The notes under the pieces are model-generated. The model searched no databases and was not told the origin of the DNA. It saw only the letters and a list, made by a program, of their open reading frames with translations. A program made the translations under genes and the position numbers. 64,000 bases of DNA, taken from positions 372,001 through 436,000 of the forward strand of contig NZ_JTAN02000003.1 in assembly GCF_000949135.2 (NCBI RefSeq), written 5' to 3'. Below are positions 17,396 through 27,724 of this stretch, in pieces. How positions within the stretch are numbered: the stretch's first letter is position 1; the number at the start of each line of letters is the position of its first letter. This stretch comes from Burkholderia sp. USMB20 (GTDB lineage Bacteria > Pseudomonadota > Gammaproteobacteria > Burkholderiales > Burkholderiaceae).

Positions 17396-18805
17396 ATGGC
17401 ACAGACTCTCTACGACAAACTGTGGAATACCCACGTCGTCCATACCGAGGACGACGGCACGGCATTGCTCTACATCGACCGTCAGCTGCTGCACGAAGTC
17501 ACGAGCCCGCAGGCGTTCGAAGGGCTGAACGTCGCGCACCGCCCGGTGTGGCGCATCAGCGCGAACCTGGCCGTGTCGGACCACAACGTCCCGACCACGG
17601 ATCGCAGCCATGGCATCGCCGATCCGGTCTCGAAGCTGCAGGTCGACACGCTCGACGCGAACTGCGATGCGTTCGGCATCACGCAGTTCAAGATGAACGA
17701 CGTGCGTCAGGGCATCGTGCACATCATCGGGCCGGAGCAGGGCGCGACGCTGCCGGGCATGACGATCGTCTGCGGCGACTCGCACACGTCGACGCACGGC
17801 GCGTTCGGCGCGCTCGCGCACGGCATCGGCACGTCGGAAGTCGAGCACGTGCTCGCGACGCAGACCTTGCTGCAGAAAAAGAGCAAGAACATGCTCGTGA
17901 AGGTCGAGGGCACGCTGCCGCGCGGCTGTACCGCGAAGGACATCGTGCTCGCGATCATCGGCAAGATCGGCACGGCCGGCGGCACGGGCTACGCGATCGA
18001 ATTCGGCGGCTCGACGATCCGCGCGCTGACGATGGAAGGCCGGATGACCGTCTGCAACATGGCGATCGAAGCCGGCGCGCGTGCGGGCATGGTCGCGGTC
18101 GACGACACGACGATCGACTACCTGAAGGGTCGTCCGTTCGTGCCGACCGGCGCGGAATGGAACCAGGCCGTCGAGTACTGGCGCGAATTCAAGTCCGACG
18201 AAGGCGCGCAGTTCGACCGCGTCGTCGAGCTGAACGCGGCCGAGATCGTCCCGCAGGTCACGTGGGGCACGTCGCCGGAAATGGTCACGTCGATCGACGG
18301 TCGCGTGCCGGACCCCGAGCGCGAGAAGGATCCGGTCAAGCGCGACGCGATGGAGCGCGCGCTGGCCTACATGGCGCTCGAGCCGAACACGCCGATCGAG
18401 TCGATCAAGGTCGACAAGATCTTCATCGGTTCGTGCACGAACGCGCGCATCGAAGATATCCGCGCGGCCGCCTACGTCGTGAAGAAGCTGAACCGCCGCA
18501 TTGCGTCGAACGTGCGGCTCGCGATGGTCGTGCCGGGCTCGGGCCTCGTGAAGGCGCAGGCCGAGCGCGAAGGCCTCGACAAGGTGTTCACCGACGCGGG
18601 CTTCGAATGGCGCGAGCCGGGCTGCTCGATGTGCCTCGCGATGAACGCCGACCGGCTCGAGCCGGGCGAGCGCTGCGCGTCGACGTCGAACCGCAACTTC
18701 GAAGGCCGGCAGGGCGCGGGCGGCCGCACGCACCTGGTGAGCCCCGCGATGGCGGCGGCGGCGGCGATCGAAGGCCATTTCGTCGACATTCGCCAGCTGG
18801 GGTAA
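17396..18805 (+). CDS. leuC: 3-isopropylmalate dehydratase large subunit
   Basis: Large subunit (469 aa) of isopropylmalate isomerase, the second step specific to leucine synthesis. It is an aconitase-family 4Fe-4S protein: C347 in [14 protein letters not shown] and C410/C413 in [11 protein letters not shown] are the cluster ligands. [11 protein letters not shown] and [13 protein letters not shown] are substrate-site blocks. A CATAAT hexamer at 17345-17350 could be part of the promoter, though no good -35 is seen. A tiny lipoprotein gene and leuD follow. Confidence 0.98.
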   Translation: MAQTLYDKLWNTHVVHTEDDGTALLYIDRQLLHEVTSPQAFEGLNVAHRPVWRISANLAVSDHNVPTTDRSHGIADPVSKLQVDTLDANCDAFGITQFKMNDVRQGIVHIIGPEQGATLPGMTIVCGDSHTSTHGAFGALAHGIGTSEVEHVLATQTLLQKKSKNMLVKVEGTLPRGCTAKDIVLAIIGKIGTAGGTGYAIEFGGSTIRALTMEGRMTVCNMAIEAGARAGMVAVDDTTIDYLKGRPFVPTGAEWNQAVEYWREFKSDEGAQFDRVVELNAAEIVPQVTWGTSPEMVTSIDGRVPDPEREKDPVKRDAMERALAYMALEPNTPIESIKVDKIFIGSCTNARIEDIRAAAYVVKKLNRRIASNVRLAMVVPGSGLVKAQAEREGLDKVFTDAGFEWREPGCSMCLAMNADRLEPGERCASTSNRNFEGRQGAGGRTHLVSPAMAAAAAIEGHFVDIRQLG

Positions 18806-18808
18806 CGC

Positions 18809-18955
18809 GTGACGGCATCGAAGCTCATCGCGCGGCTGGTGGCCGCGCTGGCGCTCGCGGGGCTGGGCTTCGGCCTCGCGGGCTGCAATACCGTCCGAGG
18901 CTTCGGCCAGGACGTCAACGCCGCCGGCAATGCGCTGCAGCGCGCCGCGGACTGA
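18809..18955 (+). CDS. entericidin A/B-like small lipoprotein inside the leu operon
   Basis: A 48-aa frame read from GTG 18809, 3 bases after the leuC stop. It begins MTASKLIARLVAALALAG and has a lipoprotein signal ending LAGC (C26), then NTVRGFGQDVNAAGNALQ. This C-terminal pattern (CNTVxGxGxDVxxAGxAL) is the entericidin/EcnA-EcnB signature. Entericidins are tiny cell-envelope lipoproteins linked in enterics to programmed lysis. Its place between leuC and leuD is probably transcriptional hitch-hiking. It could be missed by automated gene calling because of its length and GTG start. Confidence 0.82.
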   Translation: MTASKLIARLVAALALAGLGFGLAGCNTVRGFGQDVNAAGNALQRAAD

Positions 18956-19020
18956 CGCCCACCGAGAATTTGTCGATGTGCGCCGGCTGACTGCCGGCCC
19001 TCCAACCGGATAGACGGATC

Positions 19021-19671
19021 ATGGAAAAATTCACTGTACATACCGGCGTCGTGGCGCCGCTCGATCGCGAGAACGTCGACACCGACGCGATCATCCCGAA
19101 GCAGTTCCTGAAGTCGATCAAGCGCACGGGCTTCGGTCCGAACGCGTTCGACGAATGGCGTTACCTCGACCACGGCGAGCCGGGCCAGGACAACTCGAAG
19201 CGCCCGCTGAACCCGGACTTCGTGCTGAACCAGCCGCGCTACCAGGGCGCATCGGTGCTGCTGGCACGCAAGAACTTCGGCTGCGGCAGCTCGCGCGAGC
19301 ACGCGCCGTGGGCGCTGCAGCAGTACGGCTTCCGCGCGATCATCGCGCCGAGCTTCGCCGACATCTTCTTCAACAACTGCTACAAGAACGGGCTGCTGCC
19401 GATCGTGCTGACCGAGCAGCAGGTCGATCACCTGTTCAACGACACGTATGCGTTCAACGGCTATCAGCTGACGATCGACCTCGATGCGCAGGTCGTGCGC
19501 ACGGGCGACGGCCGCGAGTATGCGTTCGACATCACCGCGTTCCGCAAGTATTGCCTGCTGAACGGTTTCGACGACATCGGCCTGACGCTGCGCCACGCGG
19601 ACAAGATCCGCCAGTTCGAAGCCGAGCGGCTCGCGAAGCAGCCGTGGCTCAACAACAAGCTGGTCGGCTGA
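19021..19671 (+). CDS. leuD: 3-isopropylmalate dehydratase small subunit
   Basis: Small swivelling subunit (216 aa) of isopropylmalate isomerase, partner of LeuC. It shows the signature [16 protein letters not shown] near the N-terminus and [20 protein letters not shown] in the middle, the loop that contacts the substrate's gamma-carboxyl group. [20 protein letters not shown] is also typical. The length is as expected. It is separated from leuC by the entericidin-like gene and 65 bases, and precedes leuB by 75 bases. Confidence 0.98.
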   Translation: MEKFTVHTGVVAPLDRENVDTDAIIPKQFLKSIKRTGFGPNAFDEWRYLDHGEPGQDNSKRPLNPDFVLNQPRYQGASVLLARKNFGCGSSREHAPWALQQYGFRAIIAPSFADIFFNNCYKNGLLPIVLTEQQVDHLFNDTYAFNGYQLTIDLDAQVVRTGDGREYAFDITAFRKYCLLNGFDDIGLTLRHADKIRQFEAERLAKQPWLNNKLVG

Positions 19672-19746
19672 GATTGCCTCCGGGCGGGCGCGCGTGACGT
19701 GCGCCCGCCGACCTGCCACCCATACCTATCCAGTCAGGAATAACGC

Positions 19747-20814
19747 ATGAAGATTGCAGTGCTGCCCGGCGACGGCATCGGTCCGGAAATCGTCAACGAA
19801 GCGGTCAAGGTGCTGAACGCCCTCGACGAGAAGTTCGAGCTCGAGCAGGCGCCGGTCGGCGGCGCGGGCTACGAGGCGAGCGGTCATCCGTTGCCGGACG
19901 CGACGCTGAAACTCGCGAAGGAAGCCGACGCGATCCTGTTCGGCTCGGTCGGCGACTGGAAGTACGACTCGCTCGAGCGCGCGCTGCGCCCAGAGCAGGC
20001 GATCCTCGGGCTGCGCAAGCATCTCGAGCTGTTCGCGAACTTCCGTCCGGCGATCTGCTATCCGCAGCTCGTCGATGCGTCGCCGCTGAAGCCGGAACTG
20101 GTCGCGGGCCTCGACATCCTGATCGTGCGCGAACTGAACGGCGACATCTACTTCGGCCAGCCGCGCGGCGTGCGCGCGGCACCGGACGGCCCGTTCGCCG
20201 GCGCGCGCGAAGGCTTCGACACGATGCGCTACTCGGAACCGGAAGTGCGCCGCATCGCGCACGTCGCGTTCCAGGCCGCGCAAAAGCGCGCGAAGAAGCT
20301 GCTGTCGGTCGACAAGTCGAACGTGCTGGAGACGTCGCAGTTCTGGCGCGACATCATGATCGACGTGTCGAAGGAATACGCGGACGTCGAGCTGGCGCAC
20401 ATGTACGTCGACAACGCGGCGATGCAGCTCGCGAAGGCGCCGAAGCAGTTCGACGTGATCGTGACCGGCAACATGTTCGGCGACATCCTGTCGGATGAAG
20501 CGTCGATGCTGACGGGCTCGATCGGCATGCTGCCGTCGGCGTCGCTCGACAAGAACAACAAGGGTCTGTACGAGCCGTCGCACGGTTCGGCGCCGGACAT
20601 CGCGGGCAAGGGCATCGCGAATCCGCTGGCGACGATCCTGTCGGCCGCGATGCTGCTGCGCTATTCGCTGAATCGCGCGGAGCAGGCCGATCGCATCGAG
20701 CGCGCCGTGAAAACGGTGCTCGAACAAGGCTACCGCACCGGCGACATCGCGACGCCGGGCTGCCAGCAGGTCGGCACGGCGGCGATGGGCGACGCGGTGG
20801 TCGCCGCGCTGTAA
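19747..20814 (+). CDS. leuB: 3-isopropylmalate dehydrogenase
   Basis: NAD-dependent beta-decarboxylating dehydrogenase (355 aa) converting 3-isopropylmalate to the precursor of 2-ketoisocaproate. [16 protein letters not shown] opens the protein. The substrate-binding loop is [17 protein letters not shown]. The metal-binding [20 protein letters not shown] and the nucleotide-binding [18 protein letters not shown] follow. It is the last leu gene here; leuA is not in the window. A strong hairpin without a T-run lies 40 bases after the stop. Confidence 0.98.
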   Translation: MKIAVLPGDGIGPEIVNEAVKVLNALDEKFELEQAPVGGAGYEASGHPLPDATLKLAKEADAILFGSVGDWKYDSLERALRPEQAILGLRKHLELFANFRPAICYPQLVDASPLKPELVAGLDILIVRELNGDIYFGQPRGVRAAPDGPFAGAREGFDTMRYSEPEVRRIAHVAFQAAQKRAKKLLSVDKSNVLETSQFWRDIMIDVSKEYADVELAHMYVDNAAMQLAKAPKQFDVIVTGNMFGDILSDEASMLTGSIGMLPSASLDKNNKGLYEPSHGSAPDIAGKGIANPLATILSAAMLLRYSLNRAEQADRIERAVKTVLEQGYRTGDIATPGCQQVGTAAMGDAVVAAL

Positions 20815-20852
20815 GCGCGCAGCAAGGCAACAGGCAGTCAAGATGGAAAAGG

Positions 20853-20886
20853 GCGCGAACCGGCCGCGAAATCGGCCGGTTCGCGC
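20853..20886. terminator. perfect hairpin downstream of leuB
   Basis: Arms 20853-20866 and 20873-20886 pair perfectly over 14 bp around a six-base loop. No T-tract follows, so it may protect the leu mRNA 3' end rather than terminate by itself. It sits just before the promoter candidate for the asd leader. Confidence 0.5.
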
Positions 20887-20897
20887 GCGGTTGGCCG

Positions 20898-20926
20898 TTG
20901 TGCGGGCAACCGGCTTTGTGTAGACT
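20898..20926 (+). promoter_or_regulatory. candidate promoter of the asd leader
   Basis: TTGTGC (20898-20903) and TAGACT (20921-20926) are spaced by 17 bases. A start seven bases after the -10 would fall at 20933, the A of the ATG of the leader peptide, which would make that transcript leaderless. The match to consensus is moderate. Confidence 0.4.
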
Positions 20927-20932
20927 CGAACG

Positions 20933-21052
20933 ATGGCGCTGATTTCCCTGATCTCCCCGGTCCTGAAACTCCACGGCAACACTGCCCGTGCGGGTGCGCG
21001 CGCCATCGTCATCACGAAAACCATTACCACGAAAACGATCATTAAACGCTGA
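20933..21052 (+). CDS. candidate 39-aa leader peptide upstream of asd (Thr/Ile/Lys-rich)
   Basis: A short frame from ATG 20933 to TGA 21052. It begins MALISLISPVLKLHG and ends AIVITKTITTKTIIKR. In these last 16 residues five are Thr, five Ile and three Lys, exactly end products of the aspartate family made through aspartate-semialdehyde dehydrogenase, whose gene starts 84 bases later. This is the composition expected of an attenuation leader (compare ThrL). No Shine-Dalgarno sequence is present, but the predicted promoter would start the RNA at the ATG. Hairpins follow at 21075-21094. I know of no described leader of this type, so the call is inference. Confidence 0.55.
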   Translation: MALISLISPVLKLHGNTARAGARAIVITKTITTKTIIKR

Positions 21053-21074
21053 TCGCCGTCGTGCCCGCCTGTTT

Positions 21075-21094
21075 CCCCGCGCGGTCACGCGGGG
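21075..21094 (+). promoter_or_regulatory. hairpin between the leader peptide and asd
   Basis: CCCCGCG (21075-21081) pairs with CGCGGGG (21088-21094), and flanking CCCGCC (21064-21069) can pair with GGCGGG further out (around 21103-21108). It lies where an attenuator would be expected, but lacks a U-run, so any effect would be through Rho or on asd translation. Confidence 0.4.
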
Positions 21095-21136
21095 ACGGAA
21101 ATGGCGGGGAAGCTCCATTCAAGCAAAGGGTTAGTC

Positions 21137-22258
21137 ATGAACGTAGGTCTCGTAGGTTGGCGCGGCATGGTCGGCAGCGTGCTGATGCAGCGCATGCAGG
21201 AAGAAGGTGATTTCGACCTGATCGAACCGGTGTTTTTCAGCACCAGCAACACGGGCGGCAAGGCGCCGTCGTTCGCGAAAAACGAGACTACGCTCAAGGA
21301 CGCGACCAACGTCGACGAGCTGAAGAAGTGCGACGTGATCATCACGTGCCAGGGCGGCGACTACACGAACGACGTGTTCCCGAAGCTGCGCGCGGCCGGC
21401 TGGAACGGCTACTGGATCGATGCGGCCTCGTCGCTGCGGATGAACGACGACGCGGTCATCATCCTCGATCCGGTCAACCTCGACGTGATCAAGGACGCGC
21501 TCGTCAAGGGCACGAAGAACTTCGTCGGCGGCAACTGCACGGTCAGCCTGATGCTGATGGCGCTCGGCGGCCTGTTCCGCGAGAACCTCGTCGACTGGAT
21601 GACGGCGATGACCTACCAGGCCGCATCGGGCGCGGGCGCGCAGAACATGCGTGAACTGCTGTCGCAGATGGGCACGCTGCACGGTTCGGTGCAGGAACAA
21701 CTCGCCGATCCGGCTTCCGCGATTCTCGACATCGACCGCCGCGTGCTCGCGACGATGAACAGCGACGCGATGCCGACGAGCCACTTCGGCGTGCCGCTCG
21801 CCGGCTCGCTGATCCCGTGGATCGACAAGGATTTCGGCAACGGGATGTCGAAGGAAGAGTGGAAGGGCGGCGCGGAAACCAACAAGATCCTCGGCAAGCC
21901 GGCCATGGGCGAGCCGGGCTCGATCCCGGTCGACGGCCTGTGCGTGCGGATCGGCGCGATGCGCTGCCACTCGCAGGCGCTGACGATCAAGCTGAAGAAG
22001 GACGTCCCGCTCGACGAAATCAACGGCATCCTCGCGTCGGCGAACGACTGGGTGAAGGTCGTGCCGAACGAGCGCGAAGCGTCGATGCGCGACCTGTCGC
22101 CGGCGAAGATCACCGGCACGCTGACGGTGCCGGTCGGTCGCCTGCGCAAGCTCGCGATGGGTGGCGAATACCTGTCGGCGTTCACGGTCGGCGACCAGCT
22201 GCTGTGGGGCGCGGCCGAGCCGCTGCGCCGCATGCTGCGCATCCTGCTCGACAAGTAA
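21137..22258 (+). CDS. asd: aspartate-semialdehyde dehydrogenase
   Basis: NADPH-dependent enzyme (373 aa) making aspartate-4-semialdehyde, the branch point to lysine/diaminopimelate, threonine, isoleucine and methionine. [20 protein letters not shown] holds the nucleotide-binding motif. C134 in [11 protein letters not shown] is the catalytic cysteine and H278 in [10 protein letters not shown] the partner histidine. The length and motifs are those of the Gram-negative type. ATG 21137 is preceded by AAAGGG; an in-frame start at 21101 would include the upstream leader region. A textbook terminator follows at 22295. Confidence 0.97.
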   Translation: MNVGLVGWRGMVGSVLMQRMQEEGDFDLIEPVFFSTSNTGGKAPSFAKNETTLKDATNVDELKKCDVIITCQGGDYTNDVFPKLRAAGWNGYWIDAASSLRMNDDAVIILDPVNLDVIKDALVKGTKNFVGGNCTVSLMLMALGGLFRENLVDWMTAMTYQAASGAGAQNMRELLSQMGTLHGSVQEQLADPASAILDIDRRVLATMNSDAMPTSHFGVPLAGSLIPWIDKDFGNGMSKEEWKGGAETNKILGKPAMGEPGSIPVDGLCVRIGAMRCHSQALTIKLKKDVPLDEINGILASANDWVKVVPNEREASMRDLSPAKITGTLTVPVGRLRKLAMGGEYLSAFTVGDQLLWGAAEPLRRMLRILLDK

Positions 22259-22294
22259 GTCGGGCCGCGCCGCGCGCGGTGCGCGCGTGACGCG

Positions 22295-22336
22295 AAACGC
22301 CTGCCAGCCCTTCGCGGGGCGGCAGGCGTTTTTTTT
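22295..22336 (+). terminator. intrinsic terminator after asd
   Basis: AAACGCCTGCC (22295-22305) pairs with GGCAGGCGTTT (22321-22331), with further inner pairing, and runs into eight consecutive T residues (22329-22336). Confidence 0.92.
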
Positions 22337-22821
22337 GTCCGGCGTCAGGTCTTGTGCGGACCGCCCATTGCGCGAAAGTCCCGAACCGCTCGCGCGGCCG
22401 GGGCTTTTCCTGCATCGCCATCCTTTGGCACGAGGAATCGATGCGACGCGAAGTACAAGGAGGAGCCGAATTCGTTCCGGAACCCGATGCCGTCGTCCGG
22501 TTTTTCATCGATTGATGATCCTCTTTTGACAAAACCGGCGCGTGCGATTCAGTGCCCGGATCGGCGATGCCTTCGCGCGATTCGCGCACCGACGGCCCGA
22601 CGCGGTCGGCCGTAAGGTCGCGGCGCAGGCGCGGACGGCCGCATCCGCAGGCGACGAATTCGGCCGGAACGCGATCGTGTGAAGTAAACTATGCGGTTAC
22701 GACGCGCAGAGCCGCCCAAAGCGTCGCGTTCTGCGCGACGCTTTTGCATTTCTGCGGCGACTTTATTGACGCTTCCCTACGCGAATCCGAGCCGCGCCCG
22801 CGCGCGGCGATAGAGCCTACG
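22337..22821. other. 485-base gap before fimV with one perfect hairpin
   Basis: No credible gene was seen. A perfect 11-bp hairpin with a TTCTG loop occupies 22718-22744 and ends in TTTT (22742-22745), like a small intrinsic terminator. It lies about 75 bases before the fimV start, so it could end an unseen small RNA or act as an attenuator. A GTAAAC at 22684-22689 fits the pattern GTWWAC. Confidence 0.5.
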
Positions 22822-24957
22822 ATGTCCCGAATTTCCTTGTTTCCGCGTCAGTCCCGTCTGGCGCGCGCCGTGCGTGGCGCGCTGGCGATCCTGGCGCTCG
22901 GCGCGGCCGCTTCGGCCTGGGCGGCCGGTTCCGGCGAGCTGCCGGCGTCCGCCGCCGGCGGTGCCGCGCCGCTCAACGTGACGGTCCAGCCGGGCCAATC
23001 GTTGAACGACCTCGCGAAAGCCGCGACGCAATCGCACGATCCGGGCGTGCTCGCGCGCGCCGGCCGCGCGCTGTTCGACGCCAATCCGCAGGCGTTCATG
23101 AAGCACGACCCGAGCCGCCTGAAAGTCGGCGCGACGCTGACGGTGCCGGCGCTCGATGCGACCGGCGCGGCGCTCGTGCCGGCTGCTGCGTCGGGGGCAT
23201 CGGCTGCGTCCGCGCCGGTTGCCGTGTCGAGCACGGCGGCGGTCACGCAGCATGGCGCGTCGGCGCCGCATCCTGGGTCGGCCGTGCAAACCGCGCCGGC
23301 CGTATCGGCCGCGCATACGGCGCCGGTCAGCGGGGCGAGCGTCACGGTCGCAGCCGGGGCAGCGGCAGGCGCGTCGGCTTCGAGCGGCGCGTCCGCCGCG
23401 CACGGCGCGTCGACGGTCGAATCCGTCCAGTCGCCAGCGGCTGCGGCCGGCGCAAGCGGGCCGCACGTGTGGAACGGCGCGATCCAGTCCGCACCGTCGT
23501 CCGCCAGCGAGGCCGTGACGCAGTCCGGACCGGGCGGTGCGGCTCAAGGGATGCACGAACCGTCTGCGGCAGCGCCCGTCGCGGGTGCGTCGCAGCCGCG
23601 GCCGTCGAGCCTGCAGCAATTGCTCGCGCTGAAGAACCGCGTGCTGATGGAACTGCAGAAGCACGGGATCGGGAAGCCGGCCGCCACGAACAACGTTGCA
23701 CCGGCGCCGGCGCCCGCTGCGCCGCGTCCCGCTGCGAACGGCGCGAACGGCACGAACGGCACGAACGGCACGAACGGCACGAACGGCACGAACGGCACGA
23801 ACGGCACGAATGATGCGGCGGCGTCAGCTGCCGCGTCGTCGTCGGCTGCGAGCGAAGCGGCGTCCGGCGTGGCCGCGAGTGCGGTGCAGCCGGCATCGGC
23901 GCCCGTGCAGCCGGCCGTGCCGGCGGCGACCGCTGTGCCTGCACGCGGTTCGGAACAGATCGACTGGCGTCCGGCCGCAGCGGCCGGCGCCGCCGTGGTC
24001 GTGCTGGCGGCCGGTTTTGCGTGGCGCAAGCGCCGGAAAGCGCGGCCGACCGACGAAACCGCACCGGCATCCGGCGGGACGGCTGTTGCCGACGACGATG
24101 CATCTTCGTCGCCGGTCGCATTCACCGAGCCAGTGCCGCCGATTCTCCCCGAGACGCCGTTGGCCCGCGACGCGGCCGCCGATCTGAGTCTGGTCACGGC
24201 CGCCGCCGCAGCGGCGGAGACGTTCGAGACGCACGAACCCGAAATCCCGTCGCCGTCGGAAACGGCGAAGCCGCACGACGTTCAGGCGGAAGCATCGTCC
24301 GCGCACGTCGCACCCGACAGCGACGCAACTCCGGCCGCGCACGACGAGAAGCCTGTCGCGGAACCGGCCGCGGACGAGCCGCTCGTCACGCCCGCCGCAC
24401 CTGCGACGAACGACGCCCAGCACGCAGCGCTGATGCAGAACGCGATCAGCGCGCTCAACAGCCTCGACATGCCGCTGCCGCCGCGTACGGCCGATGAGCC
24501 GCCCGCACGCGAAGGGCAAGCCGAAGGTGCGCAAACCGCAACTAACGGTCAATCCGCCACACACCCGCCAGTCGGCGCGACCGATCCGTCCCCGGCACAT
24601 CCGGCCGACCACGACGACGAGTTCGACTGGGATCCAGACGCGGCAACGCCTGCCTCTCACGCGGGCGGTGCCGCCGCGCCGTCGTCGCTGCCGCCGCTCG
24701 GCGTCGCGCAGTTCGGCGCGCTGAAGCTGGATTTCGATCTCGACCTGCCGTCCGCGCCGGGTGCCGTGCTGCCCGCGCTGACGCCGGAGGAACTCGCCCG
24801 CATCGCCCGCAACAAGCTGGATCTCGCGTCGGAGTACGTGCAACTGGGCGATCTGTCCGGCGCGCGCACGCTGCTGCAGGAAGTGGTCGACGCGAACGAC
24901 GCCGCCACGCGCGACGATGCGCGTGCGCTGCTCGCGAAACTCGCGGAAGAGGCGTGA
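22822..24957 (+). CDS. fimV: FimV-like pilus/polar hub protein
   Basis: A 711-aa inner-membrane peptidoglycan-binding protein. ATG 22822 gives a clear signal peptide ([18 protein letters not shown] style). A LysM-like domain follows at about 50-115 ([14 protein letters not shown] to [11 protein letters not shown]). A long Ala/Ser/Pro-rich periplasmic region contains a seven-fold NGT repeat (about 309-329). A single transmembrane helix lies near 395-410, followed by basic RKRRKARP. The cytoplasmic part is acidic and ends in the FimV C-terminal TPR-like domain [20 protein letters not shown]. FimV proteins organise polar type IV pili and c-di-GMP signalling. The stop overlaps the truA start. Confidence 0.88.
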   Translation: MSRISLFPRQSRLARAVRGALAILALGAAASAWAAGSGELPASAAGGAAPLNVTVQPGQSLNDLAKAATQSHDPGVLARAGRALFDANPQAFMKHDPSRLKVGATLTVPALDATGAALVPAAASGASAASAPVAVSSTAAVTQHGASAPHPGSAVQTAPAVSAAHTAPVSGASVTVAAGAAAGASASSGASAAHGASTVESVQSPAAAAGASGPHVWNGAIQSAPSSASEAVTQSGPGGAAQGMHEPSAAAPVAGASQPRPSSLQQLLALKNRVLMELQKHGIGKPAATNNVAPAPAPAAPRPAANGANGTNGTNGTNGTNGTNGTNGTNDAAASAAASSSAASEAASGVAASAVQPASAPVQPAVPAATAVPARGSEQIDWRPAAAAGAAVVVLAAGFAWRKRRKARPTDETAPASGGTAVADDDASSSPVAFTEPVPPILPETPLARDAAADLSLVTAAAAAAETFETHEPEIPSPSETAKPHDVQAEASSAHVAPDSDATPAAHDEKPVAEPAADEPLVTPAAPATNDAQHAALMQNAISALNSLDMPLPPRTADEPPAREGQAEGAQTATNGQSATHPPVGATDPSPAHPADHDDEFDWDPDAATPASHAGGAAAPSSLPPLGVAQFGALKLDFDLDLPSAPGAVLPALTPEELARIARNKLDLASEYVQLGDLSGARTLLQEVVDANDAATRDDARALLAKLAEEA
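23746..23808 (+). repeat. seven 9-bp tandem repeats (AACGGCACG) within fimV
   Basis: Seven perfect copies of AACGGCACG encode (Asn-Gly-Thr)7, preceded by a degenerate Asn-Gly-Ala copy at 23737-23745. The 9-base unit keeps the frame, so copy number can change without breaking the gene. Confidence 0.95.
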
Positions 24958-25769
24958 TGCGGATCGCGCTCGGGATTCAGTACGACGGCGCCGCGTTTTG
25001 CGGCTGGCAGGCGCAGCCGCACGGCAAGACCGTGCAGGATGCGCTCGAGCGCGCACTCGGCGCGTTCGCATGCGTGCCGCTGCACACGACGGTCGCGGGG
25101 CGGACCGACACGGGCGTGCACGGGCTCGGACAGGTCGTGCATTTCGATACGGAGCTCGATCGCGCGGATTTCTCGTGGGTGCGCGGCACCAACGCATTTC
25201 TGCCGCCGACCGTGTCCGTGCAGTGGGCGAAGCCGATGCCGGACGCGTTCCACGCGCGTTTCTCGGCGTTCGAACGCACGTACTACTATGCGCTGTACGT
25301 GCATCCCGTGCGCTCGCCGATGCTGGCCGGCCGCGCGGGCTGGATCCACACGCCGCTCGACGACGACGCGATGCGCGCGGCCGCCGCGCATCTGATCGGC
25401 GAGCACGACTTCTCGTCGTTCCGGTCGTCGGAATGCCAGTCGAAGACGCCGGTCAAACACCTGTACCAGATCGACGTGCGGCGCGCGGGCCACTTCATTC
25501 ATTTCCGCTTCCGCGCGAACGCGTTCCTGCACCACATGGTGCGCAACCTGATGGGCTGCCTCGTCGCGGTGGGGCGCGGCCGCTATCCGGCCGACTGGCT
25601 CGCCGACGTGCTGGCCGGGCGCGATCGCAATCTCGCGGCGCCCACGTTCATGGCCGACGGGCTGTACCTTGCCCATGTCGGCTACCCGGCGGAATTCGCC
25701 GTCCCGCCCGCGCAGCTCGGCACCGTGCCGTGGAGCAGCGTCTGGGCCGATCTGGATCCACAACCATGA
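24957..25769 (+). CDS. truA: tRNA pseudouridine(38-40) synthase
   Basis: A 270-aa pseudouridine synthase acting on the anticodon stem-loop of many tRNAs. [10 protein letters not shown] (48-57) contains the catalytic D51. [18 protein letters not shown] opens the protein, and [17 protein letters not shown] is the typical C-terminal-domain block. ATG 24957 overlaps the fimV stop; GTG 24954 is a possible alternative start. Its own stop overlaps the trpF start by four bases, so translation is coupled along fimV-truA-trpF. Confidence 0.96.
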   Translation: MRIALGIQYDGAAFCGWQAQPHGKTVQDALERALGAFACVPLHTTVAGRTDTGVHGLGQVVHFDTELDRADFSWVRGTNAFLPPTVSVQWAKPMPDAFHARFSAFERTYYYALYVHPVRSPMLAGRAGWIHTPLDDDAMRAAAAHLIGEHDFSSFRSSECQSKTPVKHLYQIDVRRAGHFIHFRFRANAFLHHMVRNLMGCLVAVGRGRYPADWLADVLAGRDRNLAAPTFMADGLYLAHVGYPAEFAVPPAQLGTVPWSSVWADLDPQP

Positions 25770-26467
25770 CGGATCACGCCGTGTCTTCCTCGACCTCCGC
25801 CGCGGCCGGCCTCGCGCCGCGCACGCGCATCAAGCTGTGCGGCCTGTCGCGCCCCGAGGACGTGCTGCATGCCGCCGCGCTCGGCGCCGATGCGATCGGC
25901 CTCGTGTTCTATCCGAAGAGCCCGCGCGCGGTGTCGATCGCGCAGGCGGCCGAACTCGCGAGCCTCGCGCCGCCGTTCGTGTCGGTGGTCGGGCTGTTCG
26001 TGAATGCGACCGAAGCGGAGATCGAGGCGGTCGTGCGCGACGTGCCGCTCACGATGCTGCAACTCCACGGCGACGAGACGCCCGAGCAGTGCGACGCCCT
26101 CGGCCGCGCGGCGCGCCTGCCGTGGTTGCGCGCGGTGCGCGTCGGCCCCTCGACGCAGCCGGCCGATTTGGTAGAATCGGCTCTTCATTATTCGAAAGCG
26201 CGCGGCCTCCTGTTCGACACCCTGGTGCCGGACTACGGTGGTAGCGGCAAGGTCTTCGATTGGTCTCTTATTCCCGCAGAGCTCGCGCATCGGGCCGTTT
26301 TGAGTGGTGGCTTGAACGCGCAAAACGTCGGTGATGCGATCCGCCAGTTGCGTCCGTTTGCTGTCGATGTCTCGAGTGGCATCGAAGTGGAGGGCGCGAA
26401 GGGCGTGAAGGATCACGCCCGGATGGCGGCGTTCGTACGCGCGGTGCGCGAAGCGGACGCCGGGTGA
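25766..26467 (+). CDS. trpF: phosphoribosylanthranilate isomerase
   Basis: Third enzyme of the tryptophan branch (233 aa), a TIM barrel carrying out the Amadori rearrangement of phosphoribosylanthranilate. After a short disordered extension, [12 protein letters not shown] contains the catalytic Cys (C25), and AVDVSSGIE near the C-terminus the catalytic Asp. LQLHGDE and [10 protein letters not shown] are further barrel motifs. The start ATG overlaps the truA stop (ATGA). trpB follows after 54 bases. trpE, trpG, trpD and trpC are not in the window. Confidence 0.96.
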   Translation: MTDHAVSSSTSAAAGLAPRTRIKLCGLSRPEDVLHAAALGADAIGLVFYPKSPRAVSIAQAAELASLAPPFVSVVGLFVNATEAEIEAVVRDVPLTMLQLHGDETPEQCDALGRAARLPWLRAVRVGPSTQPADLVESALHYSKARGLLFDTLVPDYGGSGKVFDWSLIPAELAHRAVLSGGLNAQNVGDAIRQLRPFAVDVSSGIEVEGAKGVKDHARMAAFVRAVREADAG

Positions 26468-26521
26468 TGCAAGAAGGTGCGGCCCCGACAGCGGGCGCAC
26501 CGACCGATCGAGAGTGACACC

Positions 26522-27715
26522 ATGTACAACCTTCCTGATGATCGCGGCCACTTCGGCCCGTATGGCGGCGTGTTCGTCGCCGAAACGCTGATTCACGCGC
26601 TGGACGAACTGCGCACGGCGTATGAAAAATTCCGGAACGACCCCGATTTCGTCGCCGAGTACGAGCGCGAACTGAAGTACTTCGTCGGCCGTCCGTCGCC
26701 GATCTATCACGCGCAGCGCTGGAGCGAGACGCTCGGCGGCGCGCAGATCTACCTGAAGCGCGAGGACCTGAACCACACCGGCGCGCACAAGATCAACAAC
26801 GTGATCGGCCAGGCGCTGCTCGCGAAGCGGATGGGCAAGAAGCGCGTGATCGCCGAGACGGGCGCCGGCCAGCACGGCGTCGCGACGGCGACGATCTGCG
26901 CGCGCTTCGGCATGGAGTGCATCGTCTACATGGGCGCCGAGGACGTGCGCCGCCAGGCCGCGAACGTCTACCGGATGAAGCTGCTCGGCGCGACGGTCGT
27001 GCCGGTCGAATCGGGTTCGCGCACGCTGAAGGATGCGCTGAACGAAGCGATGCGCGACTGGGTCACGAACATCGAAAGCACGTTCTACATCATCGGCACG
27101 GTCGCGGGCCCGCACCCGTATCCGGCGATGGTGCGCGACTTCCAGCGCGTGATCGGCGACGAGTGCAAGGTGCAGATGCCGGAACTCGCCGGCCGGCAGC
27201 CGGACGCGGTGATTGCGTGCGTCGGCGGCGGCTCGAACGCGATGGGCATCTTCTATCCGTACATCGACGATGCGTCCGTGCAGCTGATCGGCGTCGAAGC
27301 GGCCGGCGACGGCCTCGACACCGGCCGTCACGCGGCGTCGCTGATCGCCGGCAGCCCCGGCGTGCTGCACGGCAACCGCACGTACCTGCTGCAGGACGAC
27401 AACGGCCAGATCATCGAGACGCATTCGGTGTCGGCCGGCCTCGACTATCCGGGCGTCGGCCCCGAGCACGCATGGCTGAAGGACAGCGGCCGCGCGCAGT
27501 ACGTGCCGATCACCGACGACGAGGCGCTGAAGGCGTTCCACGACTGCTGCCGGATCGAGGGGATCATCCCCGCGCTCGAGTCGAGCCACGCGATCGCGTA
27601 CGGCGTGAAGCTCGCGCCGACGTTGCCGAAGGACAAGATCCTGCTCGTCAACCTGTCTGGCCGCGGCGACAAGGACATGCACACGGTCGCCGAGCGATCG
27701 GGCATCGCGCTCTGA
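26522..27715 (+). CDS. trpB: tryptophan synthase beta chain
   Basis: PLP enzyme (397 aa) joining indole and serine to tryptophan. K90 in [14 protein letters not shown] is the PLP lysine; [10 protein letters not shown], the glycine-rich phosphate loop [10 protein letters not shown] and SGRGDKDMH near the C-terminus complete the fold. ATG 26522 is preferred; an in-frame start at 26477 adds an unconserved Arg-rich stretch. Unusually, the trpA partner does not follow directly: a DNA methyltransferase gene starts 9 bases after this stop. Confidence 0.97.
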   Translation: MYNLPDDRGHFGPYGGVFVAETLIHALDELRTAYEKFRNDPDFVAEYERELKYFVGRPSPIYHAQRWSETLGGAQIYLKREDLNHTGAHKINNVIGQALLAKRMGKKRVIAETGAGQHGVATATICARFGMECIVYMGAEDVRRQAANVYRMKLLGATVVPVESGSRTLKDALNEAMRDWVTNIESTFYIIGTVAGPHPYPAMVRDFQRVIGDECKVQMPELAGRQPDAVIACVGGGSNAMGIFYPYIDDASVQLIGVEAAGDGLDTGRHAASLIAGSPGVLHGNRTYLLQDDNGQIIETHSVSAGLDYPGVGPEHAWLKDSGRAQYVPITDDEALKAFHDCCRIEGIIPALESSHAIAYGVKLAPTLPKDKILLVNLSGRGDKDMHTVAERSGIAL

Positions 27716-27724
27716 CCCCGACCG

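Noticed and set aside
23746-23808. Tandem repeats considered as a CRISPR or intergenic satellite
   Set aside because: Nine-base units without spacers, in frame inside fimV; a coding repeat.
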